From NCBI RefSeq assembly GCF_002899895.1, contig NZ_PPEI02000009.1, forward strand, positions 37,582 through 101,581: a DNA stretch of 64,000 bases, read 5' to 3'. The position numbers were made by a program, and so were the translations under genes. Below, in pieces: positions 48,401-55,966 of the stretch (the stretch's first letter is position 1; each line of letters starts with the position of its first letter). The notes beneath the pieces were generated by a model. The model worked only from the letters and a program-made list of their open reading frames with translations, did no database searches and had not been told where the DNA came from. This DNA comes from Chryseobacterium oncorhynchi (lineage in GTDB: Bacteria > Bacteroidota > Bacteroidia > Flavobacteriales > Weeksellaceae).

Positions 48401-49025
48401 ATCTGCAGGCGCAGATCTTTCCACCCCCGGAGGATCCTTCCGGAATTATGCCGGCGATCTCATAAATATCCCCAGCTGGCCACGCTGATCATTCTCCCGG
48501 ATCCGGAACCCGGAGCGCTGCACAATATTGCTAAAGAAAAAAATTAAGAGCTTCAGGACTCTCTCTGTGCTTCTCTTTATCCTGGTTAAACTCCGATATC
48601 CTTTTTATCTGCAGGCGCAGATCTTTCCACCCCCGGAGGATCCTTCCGGAATTATGCCGGCGATCTCATAAATATCCCCAGCTGGCCCCACTGATCACTC
48701 TCCCGGATCCGGAACCCGGAGCGCTGCACAATATTGCTAAAGAAAAAAATAAGGACCTCAGGACTCTCCCTGAGCTTCTCTTTTATCCTGGTTAAACTCC
48801 AATATCCATTTTATCTGCAGGCGCAGATCTTTCCACTCCCGGAGGATCCTTCCGGAACAATGCCGGTGATCTCATAAATATCCCCAGCTGGCCACGCTGA
48901 TCACTCTCCTGGATCCGGAACCCGGATGGCTGCACAATATTGCTAAAGAAAATAATTAAGGACCTCAGGACTCTCCCTGTGCTTCTCTTTATCCTGGTTA
49001 AACTCCGATATCCTTTTTATCTGTA
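48400..49025 (+). repeat. Long structured repeat array F (about 3.1 units)
   Basis: Markers CTCATAAATAT at 48469, 48665 and 48871 (periods 196 and 206). Two units share the private change GGAATTATGCC for GGAACAATGCC. The array ends with TATCCTTTTTATCTGT, part-way through the next unit. Confidence 0.95.
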
Positions 49026-49042
49026 AATCCTATTTTGAGATT

Positions 49043-49593
49043 ACCGAGATTCAACACCCCTTTTTGAGTTTTTAAGTTGGAATAATGAGTTACTTACTTT
49101 GAAGAAAAACATTTATAAATCAGTTAATTAAGGCTGTTTTAAAAAAAATCACGTAACTGTGAAAATATTATTTTTTTTTATTGTTTTTGCGTCTCTTCAA
49201 CTTGATATGAATGATATAATTATCATTTTACTGAACTTGAATGCTTACTTTTTTAATTATTATGGACAGATTTTATGGCAAAAGCAAATTATCAGTGAGA
49301 ATTTCCGACATTTTACCCCCCACTTTTCCGACATTTAACCCCCTTTAGTTAAGGAAATCTTAATTTTAACGAAGTGCCTGACCTTATTACCGAGATTTAA
49401 CTACCCATTTTAAGTTTAAGCAATAGATTAGCAAGTTTTTTTTTATAATTACTTTTTATTATCCATTTTTACTATCCACAAACCGAGATTCCACACCCCA
49501 CAAATTTCTATAGTTACCGATATTCTACACCCCATGATAACTTATTTTTACCGAGATTCCGCTTCCCATATTTCAGGCGAGATTCCACACCCC
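49043..49593 (+). repeat. Iteron-like degenerate repeats
   Basis: Eight direct copies of about 17 bases, consensus ACCGAGATTCCACACCCC: 49043-49060, 49304-49320, 49327-49343, 49389-49406, 49482-49499, 49516-49533, 49550-49567 and 49577-49593. The second and third are a CCGACATTTAACCCCC variant. They are followed by a 150-base AT-rich stretch (49600-49740). An isolated relative (ACCCGCAATTCCACTCCCC) is at 53666. No gene lies in 49026-49851. Possible plasmid origin iterons; alternatively the multiple terminal repeats of an IS21-like element. Confidence 0.75.
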
Positions 49594-49851
49594 GCATTGT
49601 ATAAATTATTATATATTAATTAGATAACTGAACATTTTTATTATTTTTTCCGAGCGCTTAAATATTAATATTATAATGTATTATAAAATGTTTTTTTTAA
49701 TAAACTGTAATTTTAATAAGGAGTTCACTGCGTTCACCGACTTTTAATTTTTTTATTGCTAAAAGAAAAAAATAAGATATACTAACATAAAACTTTGTTC
49801 TATTTTAAAAAAAATGATTTTTTTTTATATATTTGTTACAATACGTTTAAA

Positions 49852-50097
49852 ATGAATGAAAACTTAAAGAAGATAAAAGAAAATGTGGCTGGGATTATTC
49901 AGAAAAAAAGAATTAATTCTGATTTTTCTCTTGAAGATCTTTCTAATAAAGTAAATGAAGTTGGTGTTAAAATTTCAAAGAATACTCTAGAAAGAATTGA
50001 ATTAGGAGCCATTTCTCCCAATTCAGAACAATTATATTCTATTTTTATAGCTTTGAATTGTAAGGTCGAAATTGATTCTGAAATTATCATTAATTAG
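49852..50097 (+). CDS. Small XRE-family HTH regulator
   Basis: An 81-residue protein from the ATG at 49852. The in-frame ORF extends to 49795, but the TATATTTG -7 element (49828-49835) lies between the two starts, so only 49852 fits. HTH: DFSLEDLSNKVNEVGVKISK, NTLERIELGAISPNSEQLYS, IFIALNCKVEID. This is the standard lambda-repressor-like domain with no effector domain. Confidence 0.85.
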   Translation: MNENLKKIKENVAGIIQKKRINSDFSLEDLSNKVNEVGVKISKNTLERIELGAISPNSEQLYSIFIALNCKVEIDSEIIIN

Positions 50098-50275
50098 TGA
50101 AAAAAAAATTTTATAAATAGAAATATGTCCAGTCAAATTTTTGGCTGGATTTTTTTTGTTAAAAAATAAAGTTTGCACATTCAAGCCTTAGTTTGCACAT
50201 TTTTCAAATGGAAAAATTTTAAGTATTTGCTTTGTAATAGTTAATATTTTATTGTTTTTAATAACCATTTGAAAT

Positions 50276-50310
50276 ACTCCAGCGCAGGAGTTAAAAGTCG
50301 GCATAAAGCT
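50276..50310 (+). promoter_or_regulatory. Hairpin leader, third family member
   Basis: ACTCC-AGCGCA-GGAGT hairpin with a 6-base loop, then TAAAAGTCGGCATAAAGCT and the ATG at 50311. It has the same layout as the leaders at 30418 and 30833: 5-bp stem, 6-nt loop ending GCA, then AAAGTCG, then an A-rich run to the start. Both stem arms have changed together. Confidence 0.6.
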
Positions 50311-50970
50311 ATGTTAAGTTTTCGTTTTTCAAAAAAAAAGGCATTGCTAATTTTAAGTTTTTTTATTCCATTAACTCTCGACGCTCAAGATTCTGATTGG
50401 AGAAATCAGTTTGTAAAATGGAATTTGGAATCTAAATACAATTTTGGTTCTTATATTGGGAAAAATAAAAACGAAAGTCAAAAAAGTTTTGAAAGATTTT
50501 CTTTTATTATTTCGGTTGATGTTGCTCTTAATGAAAATGATGTTTTTGATTCCTCTTCTTTATACTTGCAGCCATACTTTGAGGTTGGTCTACCTTTTAA
50601 TAGTAAGGAAAAAAATATAGTATTTACAAATTACTCTGCAGGTGTGCATTTGAAAAGATTTATTAATACAGGTAATCAAAAATTTAATTTATATTTTTTG
50701 ATTGGAAGTAAATTGGAAATTCTAGAATCGAGAATTAAATATTTGAAATATGGAGAAGAGCATAGTTATAAAGAACTTAAGAATGATGTTCTTATTGATG
50801 CAGGTATAGGTTATACTATTACTGATAGATTTGAATTTTATTTTATATATACCAGGGGATTGAATAAAATTTATTTACTGGATGATTATTTTACAAAAAC
50901 AGGAGTCCAGACTTTTTCATTTGGTTTAAGGTTAGGTTTGAACAGAAATTGGTGGTTTACTGGAAAATGA
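50311..50970 (+). CDS. Exported outer-membrane beta-barrel-like protein
   Basis: A 219-residue protein from the ATG at 50311, giving signal peptide KKKALLILSFFIPLTLDAQ. A start at 50269 would translate the leader hairpin and block export. The mature part alternates polar and hydrophobic residues in strands (SFIISVDVALNENDVFDSSS, LYLQPYFEVGLPFNSKE, AGIGYTITDRFEFYFIYTRG), ending FGLRLGLNRNWWF, as in small OmpW/porin-like barrels. Function unknown. Confidence 0.78.
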   Translation: MLSFRFSKKKALLILSFFIPLTLDAQDSDWRNQFVKWNLESKYNFGSYIGKNKNESQKSFERFSFIISVDVALNENDVFDSSSLYLQPYFEVGLPFNSKEKNIVFTNYSAGVHLKRFINTGNQKFNLYFLIGSKLEILESRIKYLKYGEEHSYKELKNDVLIDAGIGYTITDRFEFYFIYTRGLNKIYLLDDYFTKTGVQTFSFGLRLGLNRNWWFTGK

Positions 50971-50982
50971 AAAAGTTGAATA

Positions 50983-51195
50983 ATGATGAATGATCTACAA
51001 AATCTCTTTTTTATTATATTATCAATAAATTTCTTGATTGTATTTGCTGTTCTAATAAAGATTTTTCATTTAAATCGTTTCCATACAACAAAATATTTAT
51101 ATTTAAAATTTGAACTCTGCATATCAACATTACTTTTTTTATTTTTAATCTCAAGTTTCATATATTTTAGCATGCATAACTTATTTAATAATTAA
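50983..51195 (+). CDS. Two-helix small membrane protein
   Basis: A 70-residue protein with two helices (LFFIILSINFLIVFAVLIKI and LCISTLLFLFLISSFIYF), 12 bases after the barrel gene. The loop is basic and His/Lys/Tyr-rich. Not recognised. Confidence 0.65.
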   Translation: MMNDLQNLFFIILSINFLIVFAVLIKIFHLNRFHTTKYLYLKFELCISTLLFLFLISSFIYFSMHNLFNN

Positions 51196-51242
51196 AATAA
51201 TTGCTAGAGTTATTCAATTTTTTTTCTTTTAGCATTATGTGA

Positions 51243-51273
51243 GAGGCATCTATTTTAAAGATGCCTTTTTTAA
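51243..51273 (+). terminator. Intrinsic terminator
   Basis: AGGCATCT ... AGATGCCT stem with a 7-base loop followed by T6. Ends the operon starting at 50311. The following 340 bases (51274-51615) are AT-rich and hold no gene that I can see. Confidence 0.88.
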
Positions 51274-51615
51274 TTGTAAAATTCTTTAATCAATTTTCTA
51301 TTATGAATATTATATTTCTAATAAAATTATAAAAAACAGTTTATTTTTAATATCAAATGATCTTTGATATTTTTTTTTTCAATTTAGAGAGTTAATTTTA
51401 TATCTACACTGATTGTGAAATATTATTTAATAACTTCAAATAATTAGGATTATTTGCTGATGAATAGATAATTTTTATTACTTTTGAATTCATTAAATAG
51501 TGATTTAAAACATAATTTGATTAATATAATATTTATAAAATGGAAAAAAATCATACTTTTTGTAACCTTAGTATAAGATGTATGACTTATATTTAAGTTT
51601 AATAAATATTATATT

Positions 51616-51903
51616 ATGACAACAAAGTTATTTTTAAGTGGTTTAGTATTATCTATTTTTTTAATAGGATGTTCTGATAGAACAGATGAAAATTTAATAC
51701 CAACGCCTGAACCACAGAAAAAAGTTGAAAAGACTTTTTCTCAACAAAAAATTGAATTGAACAAAACAGAAGCTTCAAGGGTTGCAGGAGATTCCCTAAA
51801 AAGCTACCAAGAAAACTTAAATGGATACACAAACAAAGAACTCACCAGCGGACCAGGACAAGAGCAAGAAACAGTTGACCCTACCAAAGGGGATAGGCCG
51901 TAA
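51616..51903 (+). CDS. Small lipoprotein
   Basis: A 95-residue protein: signal FLSGLVLSIFLIGC with lipobox Cys19, then a long charged, probably disordered tail (PTPEPQKKVEKTFSQQKIEL, SLKSYQENLNGYTNKELTSG, PGQEQETVDPTKGD). The last 83 bases overlap the next gene in another frame. Short lipoproteins with an extended tail can bridge or act as entry-exclusion or lysis proteins; none is shown here. Confidence 0.72.
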   Translation: MTTKLFLSGLVLSIFLIGCSDRTDENLIPTPEPQKKVEKTFSQQKIELNKTEASRVAGDSLKSYQENLNGYTNKELTSGPGQEQETVDPTKGDRP

Positions 51904-52378
51904 TAAAATAATCATTGAAATTATTGCTTCTGCTTTTGTAATCATATCTGCAGTATTGCCTTTTCTTAATAATATTGTAGGATACTTTATTAATTTAAAT
52001 GAGCAATTAAGTAATAATGCTGGTGAACGAAGACTAGATTTAGATACTTCATTATATTATTTGTCTATATCTTCATGTTTCATTTTGCTTGCATTAGGAG
52101 GACTTTTTAGAGCGCATAGATTTACTTTTTATGCTGCATTAGTCTCCGGGTATTTTCATTTAATTACTTATGTGAAGTTTATATTTTTCAATAAAAATCA
52201 GATATCCATTATTGCAGATATGGCAGTTATTTGCCTCTTGATTTTAATTATATTTTTAGTTTTCCGTCTTGACAATTACTATCGGAAATTGAATTTATTA
52301 GACGAGTTCAATACGAACACATTAGGTAGATTTTCGTCTATTCTTTTTAAACGAGGTAACATTCAAGATAATGAATAG
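51821..52378 (+). CDS. Four-helix membrane protein overlapping the lipoprotein gene
   Basis: A 185-residue protein. A polar N-terminus of about 28 residues encoded within the lipoprotein gene, then helices IIIEIIASAFVIISAVLPFL, SLYYLSISSCFILLALGGLF, FTFYAALVSGYFHLITYVKF and ISIIADMAVICLLILIIFLV. The first ATG is at 51821. A TTG at 51875 would reduce, not remove, the overlap. The next gene starts eight bases before its stop. Not recognised. Confidence 0.72.
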   Translation: MDTQTKNSPADQDKSKKQLTLPKGIGRNKIIIEIIASAFVIISAVLPFLNNIVGYFINLNEQLSNNAGERRLDLDTSLYYLSISSCFILLALGGLFRAHRFTFYAALVSGYFHLITYVKFIFFNKNQISIIADMAVICLLILIIFLVFRLDNYYRKLNLLDEFNTNTLGRFSSILFKRGNIQDNE

Positions 52379-52628
52379 TCATAGAGAAAGATTAAAAGTA
52401 CTTGTTGCTATATCAGATAAGCTTTGGGAGGATTATAATTCTACTACTATATCTGAAGAGGAATATTTACGAAAGATGTTTTTGGTTAAAAAGGAAATTA
52501 ATAATGGATTTATTAATACCATGCAAGAATTGGAATTGTTTGCAAAAGATCTGGGTTATTTAGTACTTAATAATCCAACAAAAACTTTTTTAAGTGACAA
52601 TGATAAAATTATCGTAAATAAGAATTAA
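52371..52628 (+). CDS. Hypothetical protein
   Basis: An 85-residue charged helical protein (SHRERLKVLVAISDKLWEDY, EEYLRKMFLVKKEINNGFIN). It overlaps the upstream membrane protein gene by eight bases, completing a three-gene set (lipoprotein, membrane protein, soluble protein). It converges on the repressor gene with only one base between. Not recognised. Confidence 0.68.
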   Translation: MNSHRERLKVLVAISDKLWEDYNSTTISEEEYLRKMFLVKKEINNGFINTMQELELFAKDLGYLVLNNPTKTFLSDNDKIIVNKN

Positions 52629-52629
52629 T

Positions 52630-53094
52630 TTATTTATTTATTAATTTAGCCAATTCGATAATTTCTTGTAATTGCTTATTTTGCTTTTTAAAAGCTTCAT
52701 CGTATTTTTGTTCCATTCTTTTTATTTGATTTTGAATGAAAAGAATTCCTTTATCTTGAGTATTATATTGTGCAAATAAAGAAGCCAATAAATCTCCAAC
52801 TTGTTCTTCACCCGACTTTATTATATTAAGACCAGCATTTTGCTGGTTTTTTTTTATTTCTATATTTAGTTCCCCTTCTCCAGTAACTAGCCACAATAGA
52901 TTTTCATTGTAATTAAGTTCTGGGTATACAGTAAGTATTTTCGCCAATTTATCTACTCCTAGATCACTTTTCAATGCATTTCCTTTAAAATTTGAAGATG
53001 ACATTCCGGTGGCTTTATAGAATGCTTCTTTCCTGATTTCTTTTTTTTCAAGGAATATGAAGATTCTTTCTTTTATGGTTTGTATTTTGTCCAT
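52630..53094 (-). CDS. Phage repressor-like HTH regulator
   Basis: A 154-residue protein. N-terminal HTH: IKERIFIFLEKKEIRKEAFY, KATGMSSSNFKGNALKSDLG, VDKLAKILTVYPELN, followed by NLLWLVTGEGE. This is the WLxTGEG signature of CI-like repressors in Bacteroidota phages and mobile elements. The C-terminal part is a coiled-coil (NQIKRMEQKYDEAFKKQNKQ) with no S24 peptidase domain, so it is not directly RecA-sensitive. Divergent from the small gene at 53221; the shared intergenic region carries direct repeats. Confidence 0.85.
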   Translation of the reverse strand: MDKIQTIKERIFIFLEKKEIRKEAFYKATGMSSSNFKGNALKSDLGVDKLAKILTVYPELNYNENLLWLVTGEGELNIEIKKNQQNAGLNIIKSGEEQVGDLLASLFAQYNTQDKGILFIQNQIKRMEQKYDEAFKKQNKQLQEIIELAKLINK

Positions 53095-53102
53095 TTATGT
53101 GT

Positions 53103-53130
53103 ATATTGGTCTAAATATTGTCTATATTTG
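53103..53130. promoter_or_regulatory. Divergent promoter region with direct repeats
   Basis: ATATTGGTCTA and ATATTGTCTAT lie in tandem at 53103-53126, and the second runs into a TATATTTG -7 element reading towards 53221. Probably the binding sites of the repressor encoded at 52630-53094. Confidence 0.55.
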
Positions 53131-53220
53131 TCAAAGATAAAAAACAAAAATAACATAACAATATTAAATACTTAGCAGATATATAAAAAATCTATTAACA
53201 GCCAAAAAAACTAAGACTCC

Positions 53221-53400
53221 ATGAATGAAAAACCATATAAAACCAAAAACTCAGCTAATGACCTTTACAACGTATATGTTAACCGTGAATTACTTCATGA
53301 ATATAAAAATGGCAGTAAGATTACTGAAGGTATTTATGATCTTGCTAATAAGGGTTCAAACCAAAAATGGGATAAAATGGTTGTTTTAGATTGCAATTAA
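53221..53400 (+). CDS. 59-aa protein divergent from the repressor
   Basis: ATG at 53221, 59 residues (MNEKPYKTKNSANDLYNVYV, NRELLHEYKNGSKITEGIYD, LANKGSNQKWDKMVVLDCN). Soluble and basic-aromatic. Placed like an early phage or element gene (Cro or excision type), but it has no clear HTH. The stop codon lies within a 14-bp perfect inverted repeat. Confidence 0.6.
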   Translation: MNEKPYKTKNSANDLYNVYVNRELLHEYKNGSKITEGIYDLANKGSNQKWDKMVVLDCN

Positions 53401-53427
53401 TTGATTTCAAATGAATTAATTGCAATC
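53389..53427 (+). terminator. Perfect inverted repeat over the stop codon
   Basis: GATTGCAATTAATT (53389-53402) / AATTAATTGCAATC (53414-53427), 14 bp with an 11-base loop. It includes the last codons and stop of the 59-aa gene. There is no strong T-run, so it may be a weak terminator or a protein site. Confidence 0.6.
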
Positions 53428-53776
53428 TGAAATTAAAATTTGTATAAAATTGGGGTCAGCTCACATAATGGACTTTAAAGTATGCTAAGAGTAAAATCAA
53501 TTTAATTGATTTTTAATAGTTGTAATTTATAACAATTAAAGCTTGTTCTCTAATGTGCACCATATTTTGAAGGAAACAAAAAAGGCCCGAAGGGCCTAAA
53601 ATTAGTCAGTGTAATAAGTGATATTTATTTTGCTCCTTGTAAAGATAAATAAAAAATACAATTATACCCGCAATTCCACTCCCCTTTTGCTAGCTGTTTA
53701 AATTTAAAGACTCCAATGAAGTACGTAAATGTCATATAATTTCTTAAAATACTTGTAATTTGTAAAATAAACAATG
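53428..53776. other. Gene-free stretch with a hairpin and a lone iteron-like copy
   Basis: AT-rich sequence without a credible reading frame. AGGCCCGAAGGGCCT at 53583-53597 is a GC-rich terminator-like hairpin followed by AAAATT. The single iteron-like ACCCGCAATTCCACTCCCC at 53666 is the right-most relative of the repeats at 49043-49593, so the two may mark the ends of one inserted unit. Confidence 0.5.
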
Positions 53777-54229
53777 TTATTTTCTAATCAAGAAAAAATA
53801 AATCCATCCTATTAAAAATAATTGAAATGGAATCCTGAACCAGAAGAGATATTTTAGCCCACTTCCATTATGTTCAGCCGTTTCATAATTTATATTTTCA
53901 AAGGCAGCCTTAATATTGGCAGGAAGTACCAGTATCAAGAAAGCTATTATTATCCATCCAGCAAAACGATCATGAAGGAAAAGTACCGCACAAGCAAAAA
54001 CCAATTCTAAAATTCCTGAAGCAATAATAATTTGAAATTTATAAGGAATAATGTCAGGCATCATTAAAGACATTCCTTTGGTGAATACAAAATGTCCGAT
54101 TGAAGTAAAAATAAACATAGCAGCCAAAGCTGCTCTGCCTGATAGATTCACATCACATTGCCCTTTAATAAGTTTGGTTGCCACCAAAAATAATATAAAT
54201 ACAACAATAAGTACAAATAGAGGTTTCAT
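53777..54229 (-). CDS. DoxX-family membrane protein
   Basis: A 150-residue protein with four helices. It has the DoxX family pattern: GRAALAAMFIFTSIGHFVFT in the first half (R..A..F...G..H), then MMPDIIPYKFQIIIASGILE and LVFACAVLFLHDRFAGWIII, and ILVLPANIKAAFENINYE. Family knowledge: DoxX-like proteins are small membrane proteins tied to oxidative or quinone metabolism, function often unknown. The Crp-like gene upstream on the same strand could control it. Confidence 0.87.
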   Translation of the reverse strand: MKPLFVLIVVFILFLVATKLIKGQCDVNLSGRAALAAMFIFTSIGHFVFTKGMSLMMPDIIPYKFQIIIASGILELVFACAVLFLHDRFAGWIIIAFLILVLPANIKAAFENINYETAEHNGSGLKYLFWFRIPFQLFLIGWIYFFLIRK

Positions 54230-54279
54230 TTTTTTCTGTAAAGTTCCATGAATTTACTTCAAAAGTAAATGAACCTATG

Positions 54280-54846
54280 TTAAAAAATTTTTTTCCTAAT
54301 TCTACTTAAAGCCTGAGGAGTAATGCCAATATAAGAAGCTATATATTTTAAAGGAATTTGCGGAATGAGCTCTGGTTTTTCTTGAAATAAGCTTAAGTAT
54401 CTTTCTGTGGCAGATTTCAAAAGTAGATCATTTTCCCTCTGCAATTTGTTTAAAAAAAGCTGCTCTGCAATTTTCCTCCCGATTTCATTTCCATTTTTGG
54501 TCCCATTGTAGATTTTTTGTAAATTTTCATATGAAATACGGTGTACCTTTGAATCTACAAGACACTGTATTTCATATCTGCAGGGAATTTTTAAAAGAAA
54601 AGAATCATAGGCAGAAAAAAAATTTTCTTTAAAAACAAAACTGAATGTTTTTTCATTACTTATATCAGGATAATACAACCGTACGATTCCATCATCAAGA
54701 AAATAAAGGAAATTTTCAATTTTGCCTTTTTCAATTATTATATCTTTTTTTGAAAATATCTTTTCTTCAAGACAGTCTGCAAAAAAATCAAATTCAGTTT
54801 CTGGAATAGAAACATATTTATTAAAAAAAAGATTTATTGCTTCCAT
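54280..54846 (-). CDS. Crp/Fnr-family transcription regulator
   Basis: A 188-residue protein. An N-terminal cyclic-nucleotide-binding-type beta-roll (IFSKKDIIIEKGKIENFLYF, DDGIVRLYYPD) without the PRGE(L/I)A(L) cAMP motif, and a long dimer helix with KLQRENDLLLKSATERYLSL. C-terminal short HTH (IPLKYIASYIGITPQALSRIRKKIF). The spacing of the YL.L ... IPQ...IA..LG.T...LSRIR pattern is the one common in Bacteroidota. Gene 51 bases upstream of doxX on the same strand. Confidence 0.9.
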   Translation of the reverse strand: MEAINLFFNKYVSIPETEFDFFADCLEEKIFSKKDIIIEKGKIENFLYFLDDGIVRLYYPDISNEKTFSFVFKENFFSAYDSFLLKIPCRYEIQCLVDSKVHRISYENLQKIYNGTKNGNEIGRKIAEQLFLNKLQRENDLLLKSATERYLSLFQEKPELIPQIPLKYIASYIGITPQALSRIRKKIF

Positions 54847-54965
54847 TCAATATTCATTTTTTTAGATATAAATTTATCTGTGGTTTGAGTTTTCTATACA
54901 CAGGTATAATAGATTTTCATTCTCATTATGCAGATCCAGATAAAATAATTCAATATTTATTTTTC

Positions 54966-55151
54966 TTATTTTATTCGTCTTCCATTTTCAAAAGCCGCTA
55001 TTAACGTTTCCCATGCTCTTAAAAGCCCATTTTCATCTAAATAATATTGTTCATCTGATTTTATAACATGCAGGACCAAACTGTTTTTTTCACTTAATCT
55101 TTGTGCCTCTTTTAATGCTTCTTTCTCTGTGCTATATTTTATTGCTTCCAT
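54966..55151 (-). CDS. 61-aa hypothetical protein
   Basis: A small soluble protein (MEAIKYSTEKEALKEAQRLS, EKNSLVLHVIKSDEQYYLDE, NGLLRAWETLIAAFENGRRI), alpha-beta by pattern. Transcribed between the Crp-like gene and the response regulator gene on the same strand. Not recognised. Confidence 0.62.
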   Translation of the reverse strand: MEAIKYSTEKEALKEAQRLSEKNSLVLHVIKSDEQYYLDENGLLRAWETLIAAFENGRRIK

Positions 55152-55207
55152 TTTGATATTCTTTTATTAAGTATATATGATCTTCCTCTTTTTAGAAACT
55201 TATATTT

Positions 55208-55867
55208 TCAGGACTGATAGAATCCATTTTTCATTGCAAATACAATAAGATCAGAAGTTCTATTAACATTAAATTTTTTCATGATATTTTTATAGTAGCT
55301 TTTGACAGTATGGGGACTGAGGTTCATATCATATGCTGCTTCTTTTATTGTTTTGCCAGAGCAGATCAATTTAAGAACGTCTTTTTCCCGGGGAGAAAGA
55401 TGATAAACAATTTGCTCATCGTTAAAAAAATTATTAACAATACCATCCCGAAGATTTCTTCCAATATACTTATTTCCATCCATGCATTCATTAATTGCTT
55501 CTATAAGTTCTTCTATAGTAGACTCTTTTGAAAGGTAGGCATTAGCCCCATAGCGAATTGCCATTTTTACTGTCAAAGGATCAGATAATGTAGATAGTAC
55601 AATAAGTTTGCAGGTATGCTCTTCATTATTAGATAAGATAAATTTATGATAGGCTTTTAATAATTCTACACCGTTTATTCCCGGCATCAAAAGATCAGTA
55701 ATAATAAGTTCTGGAAGTCTCGATTTATCAGTTTTTTCAAAAAATGACTGAGCACTGCCATAAATTTCTATTTCTGCAGCTATTCTTTGAAATAAAAGGC
55801 TATTTCGTATAGCCTCGGCTATCATTTGATGATCATCTATTAATGCAACTAACATAGTATTAAACAA
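55208..55867 (-). CDS. LuxR-type response regulator
   Basis: A 219-residue protein. A receiver domain with the acidic pair in LIDDHQMIAEAIRNSLLFQR, phospho-acceptor Asp58 (ELIITDLLMPGINGVELL), Ser in LIVLSTLSD and Lys in NAYLSKEST. LuxR-type HTH at the C-terminus: HLSPREKDVLKLICSGKTIK, EAAYDMNLSPHTVKSYYKNI. The NarL layout. An alternative start (MLVALIDDHQ) is four codons in. Divergent from the histidine kinase gene at 55967, its likely partner. Confidence 0.93.
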   Translation of the reverse strand: MFNTMLVALIDDHQMIAEAIRNSLLFQRIAAEIEIYGSAQSFFEKTDKSRLPELIITDLLMPGINGVELLKAYHKFILSNNEEHTCKLIVLSTLSDPLTVKMAIRYGANAYLSKESTIEELIEAINECMDGNKYIGRNLRDGIVNNFFNDEQIVYHLSPREKDVLKLICSGKTIKEAAYDMNLSPHTVKSYYKNIMKKFNVNRTSDLIVFAMKNGFYQS

Positions 55868-55966
55868 TATTATACAAATATATTTTTATTTTTTTATTTA
55901 TATATCCCCACAAAAGGGGGGCTTTTTAATTAGTTTGGGTTTATTAGATTTGTAAAAAAAATTATA

